Under the pieces are notes generated by a model, which made no database searches, had not been told where the DNA came from, and worked only from the letters and a program-made list of their open reading frames with translations. Below, in pieces: positions 26,510-34,775 of a stretch of DNA of 64,000 bases. Source of the DNA: Phycisphaerales bacterium. Lineage in GTDB: Bacteria; Planctomycetota; Phycisphaerae; Phycisphaerales; UBA1924. The position numbers and the translations under genes are program-made. Within the stretch, counting starts at the first letter, position 1, and every line of letters starts with the position of its first letter. The stretch lies in NCBI GenBank assembly GCA_028279375.1, contig JANQNW010000010.1, positions 62,001 to 126,000 of the forward strand, written 5' to 3'.

Positions 26510-27978
26510 CCGCACATGCCCTGCTGCGGCATCGAGCTCGCGAGGTTCCTGGCGGCGTCCCCGGACATGCTTGAGCGGGAGTAATCAAAGAGCCCTGCTT
26601 CGTCGAAGAGCACGCGATCCTCGTAGTCGTCAAACCAGAGGGCCTCAGGATTGCGCCCGACGATGCAGACCTTGCCCCTGTCCGGCGCCGCTGCGGCGTT
26701 TCGCAGAAGCTTGAAGATCACAACGCCGTTCTCGCTTCCCTTGAGGCCCGGAATCGGCTCGTTCGTGACGGCGTTGACCTCCGTCTTGCCCTTGTAATGT
26801 GTAATAGAAAGTCGCGCGTGGTTCTCGATCCCAGACAGGCCCTTCTGCGACTCATTAAGGATGTTCCACGCCGTCTCGATAGGCACGTTGAACGCCTTGT
26901 AGGCGACGATATCGCGTCCGCAGAAGAAGTAGTGGTTCTCACCACCGGCGCGCTTGAACTCGCGCTGCATAATGCGGAGCGCGTCAGGATCGTCGTTGAT
27001 GCCTGCGATGATCGGCGATTGATTCTCGACAGTCAGCCAGCCGCGCGAGACGAGGCCGCGCATCGCGGCGCCGGTCGCCGGAATCCACTGGTAAAACCCC
27101 TGTTCATCACGGATGTACTCGCCGTCCGGTGTCTTGGCGAGGATCTCATCAGGATGCTCGAAGTGCACCATCATGTGCAGTCCGACCTGCGGATACGTCT
27201 CGTGGAAGCGGTCGAGCATCTCGAGGAACGTGCGATCAAATCGCTGAGGATAGAACGCCATCTCCTTGGTTCCGATGCGGATCGATTCGACGTCCGCCTC
27301 GGCCAGCGCCGCGAGCCACGCGGCGATTTTGCCGTTGTTGAGCACCATGGGATCGCCGCCGGAGAGCAGAATCTCGCGCAGCTTCTCGCGGCCGGTCTCG
27401 GGGTGCACGCCTCCATTGCGCTCGACGAGTTCGTTGTGCGCGCGGATGTACATGACGATGTCCGGGATCTTGGCGAGCCCCTTCTTCTTGACGGTCCCGT
27501 CCAGGCGCTGGACGTCCTTGCGGGCGATCAACTCCTCGCGATAGCAGAAGCGGCAATGCGCCGAGCACGTCGAGACGACGTACATCAGACCCATCTCGTA
27601 CTTGTGCAGGAGGCCCTCGACGGGGCTGTAGTCCATCTGGTTGCCGGGATCTTCAGAGCCGGCCAGGTCGTTCGTCTCGTCCGGGCTCGCCTTGACGATG
27701 CGCTGGATCGAGGGGCTCGTCTTGGCGAGCTCGTAGTAGTGACGCGTGAGCTTCACAGGCATGCGCGACTCGACGTCGCGATCCGTGCCCTTGAGCACCT
27801 TGAGGCTCACCACCTCGTCGTCGCTGTAGAAGCTGAGCATGTCCTCCGGCGCCTTCTCATTAAAGAAGGGCGCGAGGCCGTTGATGATCTCGCGCTCGTA
27901 TCGCGCCTCCTCAACACTGGCGAGGAACGACTTCTCGCGCTCGGTGGGCGCGTACTCCGGCTTCTGGATCATGGTCAT
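26506..27978 (-). CDS. kamA: Radical SAM 2,3-aminomutase (KamA family)
   Basis: The 490-residue protein has the radical-SAM cluster motif CxxxCxxC in STCSAHCRFCYREEL, the LLSGGDPMVLNN SAM loop and the PLP region of lysine 2,3-aminomutases, which move the alpha-amino group of an amino acid to C3. The equivalent of Asp293 of the clostridial enzyme seems present (GINDD). The region equivalent to Asp330, also a contact for the lysine side chain, reads FFCGRDIVAY with Arg at the aligned site, so lysine is not assured; beta-glutamate or another product is possible. The N-terminus is longer than in ablA-type enzymes. ATG at 27978 has GGAG upstream. Confidence 0.88.
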   Translation of the reverse strand: MTMIQKPEYAPTEREKSFLASVEEARYEREIINGLAPFFNEKAPEDMLSFYSDDEVVSLKVLKGTDRDVESRMPVKLTRHYYELAKTSPSIQRIVKASPDETNDLAGSEDPGNQMDYSPVEGLLHKYEMGLMYVVSTCSAHCRFCYREELIARKDVQRLDGTVKKKGLAKIPDIVMYIRAHNELVERNGGVHPETGREKLREILLSGGDPMVLNNGKIAAWLAALAEADVESIRIGTKEMAFYPQRFDRTFLEMLDRFHETYPQVGLHMMVHFEHPDEILAKTPDGEYIRDEQGFYQWIPATGAAMRGLVSRGWLTVENQSPIIAGINDDPDALRIMQREFKRAGGENHYFFCGRDIVAYKAFNVPIETAWNILNESQKGLSGIENHARLSITHYKGKTEVNAVTNEPIPGLKGSENGVVIFKLLRNAAAAPDRGKVCIVGRNPEALWFDDYEDRVLFDEAGLFDYSRSSMSGDAARNLASSMPQQGMCG

Positions 27979-28024
27979 TGGTCTCCAAAAAGAACAGACT
28001 CAGCGATCGCGAGGTCTGTAATGA

Positions 28025-28052
28025 AGTGTACAATCTATCGGGGCCAGTGCAA
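28025..28052 (-). promoter_or_regulatory. Candidate sigma-70-type promoter of the aminomutase operon
   Basis: On the minus strand TTGCAC (28052-28047) is followed after 16 nt by TACACT (28030-28025), about 50 bases before the kamA start. It lies in the 101-base divergent region shared with the RpiR-type regulator, where that regulator would be expected to bind. Found by eye only. Confidence 0.4.
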
Positions 28053-28079
28053 CAAATTGGCCATTCGAGAGGGCGGCAA

Positions 28080-28913
28080 TTGTCGATTCAGGACCTCATC
28101 GCGGGAGTCGGCGCCCGGCTGACGCCGACAGAACGGCGAATCGCCGAGGCTGTTCTCGACGATCCAACCCTCCTGGCCTTTGGCACAGTCTCGGATCTGG
28201 CCACCCGGGTCGAAACAAGCCGCCCCTCGATAGTTCGGTTCGCGACCAAGCTCGGCTTTGATGGGTACGTCGACCTCCAGCAATGGGCGCGTGAGGACGT
28301 GGCTCGTCAGCTCGAGACGCCGGGTGAGCGAATCCGGCGCCAGCCGGGCGAGCAGGATCGCCTCCAGCATGACATCGAGTCATCCATCCACGGCACACTT
28401 GAGCTCCTTGATGAAGCGCGACTGAGGAAGCTCGCAGCTCCGCTCGTTCGCGCCGGGAGCATCTGGATCCTCTCTGGAGAGACGTCTCGCGCCGGCGCGA
28501 GCGTTCTGCACAGCGGCTTATCGATGATCCGCGACGGCGTCCATCTCGTTGAGACGCACCATCTCGGTCGAGATCTCAGCGCGGCGCGCAATGGAGACGC
28601 GGCCGTGGTTTTCGATTTCGCCCGCTATCGGCGCAAGTCGATTCTCGCATCAAAGGCGATCGTCGCGCAGGGGATCGACCTGGTGGCGATCACCGACGGC
28701 CCGCTCTCACCGCTCGCGTCGATGACGGAGACGTGGTGCGAGCTGCGCGTTCCTGCGGTCGGGCCGTTCGACAGTTCGTTGCCGTCGGTGCTGGCGGCAG
28801 AGCTACTCGTCTTCGAGGTGGTAAGCCAGATCGGATCAAAGGCGCGCGAACGCATTGATCGGCTCGAGCGGCTGTGGACGGAGACAGAGACATTTTGGGA
28901 GGAGTCGGCTTAG
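28080..28913 (+). CDS. RpiR-family transcriptional regulator (HTH_6 plus SIS)
   Basis: The protein (277 residues from this start) has an N-terminal RpiR helix-turn-helix: LTPTERRIAEAVLDDP, then VSDLATRVETSRPSIVRFAT and KLGFDGYVDLQ. A SIS domain of about residues 115-270 normally binds a sugar phosphate or related ligand (GSIWILSGETSRAGASVL, LVAITDGPLSPLASM). TTG at 28080 follows GAGAGGG closely. An in-frame TTG at 27978 would run through the likely promoter region. It is divergent from the aminomutase operon and is its probable regulator. Confidence 0.85.
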   Translation: MSIQDLIAGVGARLTPTERRIAEAVLDDPTLLAFGTVSDLATRVETSRPSIVRFATKLGFDGYVDLQQWAREDVARQLETPGERIRRQPGEQDRLQHDIESSIHGTLELLDEARLRKLAAPLVRAGSIWILSGETSRAGASVLHSGLSMIRDGVHLVETHHLGRDLSAARNGDAAVVFDFARYRRKSILASKAIVAQGIDLVAITDGPLSPLASMTETWCELRVPAVGPFDSSLPSVLAAELLVFEVVSQIGSKARERIDRLERLWTETETFWEESA

Positions 28914-28984
28914 CCGAGTCCTGGCATCTCATTCTCGTTGTGGCCTGGGCGCCCGACGCACAGGCGGCGCTCTCGTTGCGAGGA

Positions 28985-30514
28985 TCAGCGTTTCGAGCGG
29001 CTCCGCGAAGGTCGTCGTCGCGAGCCGTGCTTCTCGTACACCCGCGCGGCTTCCTCGCGCGCTTCAGGTTTGCTGCGAGCCTCGTGGATCTTCGCCCTCG
29101 CCTCGCGATACGCGATGGCATGATCCACGATGGGCGCCGGATAGTCGGCCCCGATGCCGCAGTTCGCCATTCTCTGCGTGAGCGCAGGCATCAACTCCGG
29201 ATTTGGAAGATGTTCGTCCGGCACATCCCGAAGCTCGGGGACCCAGCGTCGTATGAACAACCCCGTCGGATCCTGATCGATGACCTGCTTGCTCGGCGAG
29301 TAGATTCGAACTGCGTTGATTCCGGTCATCCCGGATTGCATCTGACATTGCGAGTAGTGAATCCCTGGTTCGAAATCGAGGAACTGTTGGGCGAGATGCT
29401 CTGCAACTGGCCTCCAGTGGAGCCACAGGTGATAAGCGGCGAAGCTCACCAGCATGGATCTCATTCGGAAGTTGATCCAGCCGGTGCGCTTCAGACAGCG
29501 CATGCACGCGTCGACGAGGGGGTATCCGGTCAAGCCGTTCTGCCAGGCGATGAACTGCGCGTGATCCTCCTCAGTCCAGCGACTTAGATCCTCCTCACGG
29601 AGACCGTCGAAGGCGCGGCTGAAGTTCCGGAACTCAATCTCCGGCTCGTCCTCCAACTTCTGCATGAAATGGCAGTGCCAGCGGAGACGCTTCTGGAAAC
29701 TCGCGATCGAGGCTCGCCAGGATTTCGCAGTGGGGTCGCCTTTGAGTTCAGTCGCTCTCGTGAGCGCAGCGTGATGTGCGGTGCGGATCGAAATTGAGCC
29801 ATAGGCGAAGTGCGCACTGAGCCGACTGCAGCTGTCCCAACCCTCGACGGGTGTCGACATGTCCTTCTGATAGTTCTCTCCTCGAACATGCAGGAAGGAA
29901 TCAAGAAGGGCCGCCGCGCATGATTCGCCTCCGACCTGAGCCCCGGTCTTCTCTGATTCCGGCAAACCGAGTTCGGTCGGCTTGAGGATCTCTCCACGAT
30001 GGACTGATGAGACCACATCGTCTGGGTATGGCTCTATCCGCGTCGGCGCCTCGAGCGGAATCTCCTGCATACGCGCACGCCATCGGTCTGCCCAGCCGTC
30101 GCGCGACTTCAGGGGCCGCACAACGCCATGTTGCGGCAGCTCGGTCCATCGGACTCCTGTGTGGTCGCTCCACCTTCGGACCCTCTTGTCTCGCTCAAAG
30201 GTCGCTGCGAGACCAGTCTCTTCATGACTCCACAGAGCGTCGAAGCGGAGTTGGCCATGCAGCTTCTCAAGCGTCTCCGGCATCGTCCCGTGGCGGATAA
30301 GAAGATCTGATCCCGAAGCCCGAAGTTGGTCGCGAACCTCGAGAAGACACTGATTGATAAACACCAGATGCGACGGATCGTGTTCGACTGCATTCAGCAC
30401 GTCCGGCTCGTACACGTAAAGAGCGAGCGTGGGACCACGACGCGCCGCCTCACGCAGCGGAGCGTGGTCATGCACACGAAGGCAACGCTTGAGCCAGACG
30501 ATTGATCGCGTCAT
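28985..30514 (-). CDS. Class I-type photolyase/cryptochrome
   Basis: The 509-residue flavoprotein has the photolyase alpha/beta N-domain (VWLKRCLRVHDHAPLREA) and a helical FAD domain. In the latter FQKRLRWHCHFMQKLEDEP, GYPLVDACMRCLKRTGWINF and RMRSMLVSFAAYHLWLHW are typical, and NAVRIYSPSKQVIDQDPTG replaces the usual RIFNPxxQ loop. It probably repairs UV dimers in DNA with blue light, though a sensory cryptochrome role is possible. The C-terminus is a basic RRRPSRSRSKR tail. It converges with the RpiR-type gene (71 bases apart). Confidence 0.87.
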   Translation of the reverse strand: MTRSIVWLKRCLRVHDHAPLREAARRGPTLALYVYEPDVLNAVEHDPSHLVFINQCLLEVRDQLRASGSDLLIRHGTMPETLEKLHGQLRFDALWSHEETGLAATFERDKRVRRWSDHTGVRWTELPQHGVVRPLKSRDGWADRWRARMQEIPLEAPTRIEPYPDDVVSSVHRGEILKPTELGLPESEKTGAQVGGESCAAALLDSFLHVRGENYQKDMSTPVEGWDSCSRLSAHFAYGSISIRTAHHAALTRATELKGDPTAKSWRASIASFQKRLRWHCHFMQKLEDEPEIEFRNFSRAFDGLREEDLSRWTEEDHAQFIAWQNGLTGYPLVDACMRCLKRTGWINFRMRSMLVSFAAYHLWLHWRPVAEHLAQQFLDFEPGIHYSQCQMQSGMTGINAVRIYSPSKQVIDQDPTGLFIRRWVPELRDVPDEHLPNPELMPALTQRMANCGIGADYPAPIVDHAIAYREARAKIHEARSKPEAREEAARVYEKHGSRRRPSRSRSKR

Positions 30515-30758
30515 TTCCTGTCAACTTCGCGGAAACGGGTCCGCACGCCCACTGGATTTCGTGGCAGACCACTTCGTGGATTCGAGATAGCCGGTGGGGT
30601 TTCGGCTGATTCAGCCTGGTGTTCTCGAGGGAAAGCGGAAACCGCGTCGTCGAGGGCGAAGACTGTCGAACGCTTCGCTGAGGCCCTCGTCGCCGCCCGA
30701 CGGCTTTCCGGAGTCGGCCCACTGCACGAATCAATGCGGGCAAACTCCAGTTGAGCGA

Positions 30759-31106
30759 TGGACCCGATCCGTATCCGTGAGTATCTGACGACTTCACGCG
30801 GGCGCGTCTTCGAGTGAGTTCGTCCACTCTCGGACGCTCAGTATCGCCAGGATCTTCCCAATGGATTGCGCTCCTTCGCCCGGACGCTCCATCACATGAT
30901 GGCCGCCGAGTGGTCATATCTGAAACGCGTGCGCGACCGGATCGATCCGCTCGGTCCACACGAGCCGACGCGGGATCCTGCATGAAGCACGGCGGATGCG
31001 ATGGGATTCGATGCGCTGGAGCCCCTGTGGATCCAGCAGTCGAAGGAGACTCATGCCGGTCTCGAAGCCGTGATCGATTGGAGTAAGCTGCGCGTGACGT
31101 CTCTGA
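30759..31106 (+). pseudogene. Dead copy of the DinB-like gene
   Basis: This stretch is a clear paralogue of the intact DinB-like gene 1.1 kb downstream, close to 80% identical by eye over 340 bases with no net frameshift. Two in-frame stops break it: codon 20 (the intact copy has Trp in RVFEW) and codon 76 (Val in the intact copy). Similarity is lost near 31106, just after the codons matching TDWNTPRV. Phrases kept are ARTLHHMMAAEWSY and TADAMGFDALEP. It is a decayed duplicate separated from its parent by the cupin gene. Confidence 0.85.
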
Positions 31107-31207
31107 GCTCTTGGAATTCGGACTTGGCGATCTCGATCGAATCGGGCTTCGCGGCAATTCGACGACGATCGTGAGATGGACCGTGCCTGTCATGCCCTCG
31201 AAGTTGG

Positions 31208-31696
31208 TCAGGCTTGATCGGGCAGGAGGAACTCGATCCCGTAACGCGGCGCTGCCTTCAGCAGGCGGTCAAGCAGTTCTTGTGTGAGGGGGGGCGGCGT
31301 GGCCGACGGGTCGGTCGCGGGCTCAAAGACCTCTTCGAAGTACTTTTCGATGCCAGCGGGCGCGAATGTCATGATCATTCGCAGCGTCGAGTTGCCTTCA
31401 TTGGTGAAGGCGTGCGCAATCCCGCGCGGAGCGAAGATGAAATCCCCGGCTGATGCGCGTAGTTTCGAATCACCGATCTGAAACGAACACTCGCCCTCAA
31501 GAATGTAGAACGTCTCGTCTTCACGCTCGTGGATGTGCAGTGGCGGTCCGCCTCCCGGCGGCACATTCGCCTCCACAACAAAGTATGCATCTCCGGATTG
31601 CGCGCCCGTGAGTAAGAACGTGTACATGTCTCCCGGACCCAGGTACGTTTTTCCTGTCCCGGCAGCCGTGTGCACTGGTGGTGGATTCGTCTTCAT
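31208..31696 (-). CDS. Cupin-domain protein
   Basis: This 162-residue single-domain cupin shows the first motif GGGPPLHIHEREDETFYILEG, with two metal-binding His and a Glu, and the second AGDFIFAPRGIAHAFTNEG, with the last His. The metal site is therefore complete, unlike the exported cupin near 7 kb. The N-terminus lacks a signal peptide. The start has GAGGAGG six bases upstream. Function unknown; such proteins bind small acids or act as dioxygenases or isomerases. Confidence 0.8.
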   Translation of the reverse strand: MKTNPPPVHTAAGTGKTYLGPGDMYTFLLTGAQSGDAYFVVEANVPPGGGPPLHIHEREDETFYILEGECSFQIGDSKLRASAGDFIFAPRGIAHAFTNEGNSTLRMIMTFAPAGIEKYFEEVFEPATDPSATPPPLTQELLDRLLKAAPRYGIEFLLPDQA

Positions 31697-31897
31697 GGAC
31701 GTGCCTCCTCAAGCGCCGCACCAAGGAGGCGCTGTCAGCGGGGAAGATAGTGTTGCGCCCGACATCATTCCATGATTGGATTCGCGGCGTCGTCTGGCGC
31801 CTCGACCCACGACATGCCTTCAGCCATCAGTCAAGCCGCCCAGATGCCCGAAATCAGCCCGCTGGACGTGTGAGTTCAGGCGCTCTCCAATAAGGGA

Positions 31898-32467
31898 ATG
31901 AACCCGATCCGCATCTATGAGTATCTCACCCTCTCCCGCGGACGCGTCTTCGAGTGGGTTCGCCCGCTCTCGGACGCTCAGTATCGCGAGGAGCATCCCA
32001 TCGGGCTGGGCTCACTCGCTCGGACGCTCCATCACATGATGGCCGCGGAGTGGTCTTATATGGAGCGCGTCCGAGGTCGAACCGATCCGCTAGGTCCGTA
32101 TGAGCCGGCACGGGATCCTGAAGTAAGCACGGCGGATGCGATGGGATTCGATGCGCTGGAGCCTCGCTGGATCCATCAGGCGAAGGAAACGCATGCGAGT
32201 CTCGAAGCCGTGACCGATTGGAATACACCGCGCGTCTACACGACGATCTGGGAGGGAGAGCCTTACTCCTATCGCGCGACGACGGGCGACATCTTCGCGC
32301 AGCTTGCGCTTCACGAGGTGCATCACCGGGCGCAGGGATTGAACATGCTTCGGCGATTGGGAGTCGAGACGGATGAGATCGACTACAACGCGCTGATGTG
32401 GACCGCCGCAGAGTCGCGTTCGTCGGGAGAATCCCATGGGTCTGATCCGCGATCCGACGACGTCTGA
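31898..32467 (+). CDS. DinB-family (YfiT-like) putative metal-dependent protein
   Basis: The 189-residue four-helix-bundle protein has the DinB metal-site histidines: one in ARTLHHMMAAEW, and HEVHH in QLALHEVHHRAQGLNML. The family includes bacillithiol S-transferases and other thiol-dependent enzymes, but no partner is visible here. AAGGG precedes the ATG closely. It is the intact partner of the dead copy at 30759. Confidence 0.78.
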   Translation: MNPIRIYEYLTLSRGRVFEWVRPLSDAQYREEHPIGLGSLARTLHHMMAAEWSYMERVRGRTDPLGPYEPARDPEVSTADAMGFDALEPRWIHQAKETHASLEAVTDWNTPRVYTTIWEGEPYSYRATTGDIFAQLALHEVHHRAQGLNMLRRLGVETDEIDYNALMWTAAESRSSGESHGSDPRSDDV

Positions 32468-32522
32468 TATGAACGAGCAGTTCGCCGCCATTCTCTGAGG
32501 TCCAGTTGACTCGCCTGACACC

Positions 32523-32549
32523 GAGGCGACATCGAATCGACGTCGCCTC
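32523..32549. terminator. Perfect 8-bp hairpin between convergent genes
   Basis: GAGGCGAC (523-530 of the 32-kb block) pairs with GTCGCCTC (542-549) around an 11-base loop. It sits between the convergent DinB-like and sensor-kinase stops, where a two-way terminator is expected. There is no T-tract on either side, so intrinsic termination is uncertain. Confidence 0.35.
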
Positions 32550-32561
32550 CGCACCAGTCGT

Positions 32562-34499
32562 CTAGGGCATCGACTTTCGACCGAGTTCGGTCTGATAGGT
32601 CTGCTCCTCGAGCGGGAACGTCATCGAGACCTCGAACGATTCAGAGTCCGCGACAAGTTGAAATTCACCTCGAAGTTGATGCTCGACGAATCCTCGAATC
32701 AGCCCAAGGCCTCGTCCTTCCTGAACCTCAAGCTCAGATGCCGCACGCCGACCGCCTGTTTCAACCCAGCGAACGCAGAGGCGATCGTCGTCTCGGCGAC
32801 TCCAGGTGAGGCGGATCGTCCCTGATTCCTGGGCCAACACGCCGTGCTTGACAGCTTTCGTCGCAAGCTCATTCAGGCACATCGAGAAGGGGCCGGAAAC
32901 GCCGGCGGGGAGGAGAGCTTCGGGTCCCTCGATCTGGACGCGCTCCTGCGCAGCGCCGTAGAAGCGCTGCATCACACGTTGAACCACCTGACCAATCTCG
33001 ACACCCGACCAGTTCTGCGCCGCAAGGCCCTCCTGCGCGATCGCGACCGCATGCACCCTGCCAGCCAGTTTCTCGACGAGTTCTGCCTGAGAATCGCTCG
33101 TTTCATTCGTCAGTGTGATGAGTGAGAGGATCGTGCTGAGGTTGTTGCGAACCCGATGATCGAGTTCGCTCATGAGAAGACGCTCGAGAATCTCCGCCTT
33201 CTTCCTCTCGGTGACATCGCGGGTGATCGCCTGAACATAGATCGTGTCATTCAGATCAAGGCGATTCAAAGTGACTTCCGAGTGGAAAACCGAACCGTCA
33301 GCTCGTCGATGGTCCCATTCGAAGCGCTGCGGGGCCCCGGCGAGGGCCTCGCGCACGACCGACGCCGCCATCTCTTCGGATGTGCGTCCGTCCGGCTGGG
33401 TTGGCGTCGAGAGCCTGGGGTCAGCGGGCGAGGAGCCGATGATCTCATCGCGACTTCGCTCGAACATCTCGCAGGCTCGCGAGTTGCAATCAAGGAAAAC
33501 GGGCCCTTCCTCTGGTAACTGCATGAGAAAAATCGCATCTCCCGCGGCCTCGAAGAGCGAGCGATACCGGCCTTCACTCGTGCGCCGCCCACGCTCGGCG
33601 TCGATGCGCGCCGTGATATCGCGCGTAATCGCTTGGATGTAGACCGCGTCATCGAGTTCGAGTCGATTCAGCGAGACCTCGGTGTGAATGAGGTCGCCAT
33701 TCGGTTTCAAATGGTCCCATTCAAACCTCTGCGGCGAACCCGCGAGCGCAGCGCGCGCAACATCGTTTGCGAACTGCCGCGATGTCCGACCGTCCGCCTG
33801 GGTCCGTGGCGAGATCGCGGGGTCCGCTGGAGAAATGCCGATCACCTCATCTCGCCGACGATCGAAGAGCTCAAGCGCCTGCGTATTGCACTCGAGAAAA
33901 ATCGGGCCCTCTTCCGTCTGTCGCATGAGGAAGATCGCGTCACCGGCTGCCTCAAAGAGCGTGCGGTATCGCTGATCGCTCGCGCGCCGGGCTTTTTCCT
34001 GTCGCTTTCGCTCCAACTCGGCCGCGGCGCGCTCTGCGAAGAAACGGAGCAGGATCGCCTGCTCAGCAGACTGTCGATTCGAACTCTCAAATGCAATCAG
34101 GAGACACCCAAGGGGTGACTCAGTCGAGTCGGCCAGCCATGCGCCGCGCCAATGCCGATTCAGAAGCAGAGTGCGATCCGGCGAATCCGTGAACACACGG
34201 CCAGGATCGAAATCGACGTCCGAACCTGTCTGAACTCCGATGGAGACGTCAGCACGACGAAATCCCATGTTGAAGTTCGACCGCACAGTTCCGTCGACAG
34301 AGATGATGCGCGATCGCATCGCACAGTGAGCGTCCTCGCAGAATTCCGCGATGATGACACCCTCCGTATGCGCCGATGTCTCGATTACTCGAGAAAGCGA
34401 CTCGAAGAACGCAGGACCACTTCGAACTGAGAGTCCAGCCTCTACAGCGCTCAGCGCCTGTGAACCGAGGCGCTCGGGTTCGCAGATCCGTGTCGCCAT
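32562..34499 (-). CDS. Orphan sensor histidine kinase (two PAS domains, HisKA_2/HWE type)
   Basis: The 645-residue protein has a GAF-like N-domain (about 25-170) and two closely similar PAS domains (about 178-300 and 305-430, each beginning RYRxLFEAAGDAIFLM). Next is a HisKA_2 dimerisation region with His448 in ELDHRVRNNLSTILSL, and an ATPase domain. No membrane segments are seen, so it is cytoplasmic. The ATP-binding N-box reads NELATKAVKHG: Lys548 replaces the normally invariant, Mg-coordinating Asn. GRGLGLIRGFV is a normal G-box. No response regulator is adjacent. With the altered N-box it may be a weak or dead kinase that still senses. Confidence 0.85.
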   Translation of the reverse strand: MATRICEPERLGSQALSAVEAGLSVRSGPAFFESLSRVIETSAHTEGVIIAEFCEDAHCAMRSRIISVDGTVRSNFNMGFRRADVSIGVQTGSDVDFDPGRVFTDSPDRTLLLNRHWRGAWLADSTESPLGCLLIAFESSNRQSAEQAILLRFFAERAAAELERKRQEKARRASDQRYRTLFEAAGDAIFLMRQTEEGPIFLECNTQALELFDRRRDEVIGISPADPAISPRTQADGRTSRQFANDVARAALAGSPQRFEWDHLKPNGDLIHTEVSLNRLELDDAVYIQAITRDITARIDAERGRRTSEGRYRSLFEAAGDAIFLMQLPEEGPVFLDCNSRACEMFERSRDEIIGSSPADPRLSTPTQPDGRTSEEMAASVVREALAGAPQRFEWDHRRADGSVFHSEVTLNRLDLNDTIYVQAITRDVTERKKAEILERLLMSELDHRVRNNLSTILSLITLTNETSDSQAELVEKLAGRVHAVAIAQEGLAAQNWSGVEIGQVVQRVMQRFYGAAQERVQIEGPEALLPAGVSGPFSMCLNELATKAVKHGVLAQESGTIRLTWSRRDDDRLCVRWVETGGRRAASELEVQEGRGLGLIRGFVEHQLRGEFQLVADSESFEVSMTFPLEEQTYQTELGRKSMP

Positions 34500-34775
34500 T
34501 GCGATGGCCCTCGGGAGATCCGGCCTGCCCTCTTCATCGTATCGAAGGACTTGCTGGGGCGAGAAACGACCAATACGAAATGTGCTCTCGTGGGTCTTGA
34601 GGAGGACTGCATCCGACCCACCCCTCGTGAGACTACGACAGCGCGATCGCTCGGCTCAGCCTCGAGCGTCGTCGTGGATTCTCTCGGGTCGCCGCGCCCG
34701 TCGCGCCCGGCGGGGTTTCAGACTCTCTTTTTCCTGCGCTCGAGATGACGGCGTTGTGCTGCTTGTCGGTCGAGA

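Noticed and set aside
26797..28122. 441-residue plus-strand open frame across kamA
   Set aside because: Antisense to the radical SAM motifs and runs through the divergent promoter region; low-complexity sequence.
902..28913. One lysine-fermentation cluster formed by BKACE (Kce) and KamA together
   Set aside because: The two genes are 22 kb apart in separate operons with opposite orientation; BKACE carries a Tat-type leader, and no kal, kdd or kamDE gene is seen.
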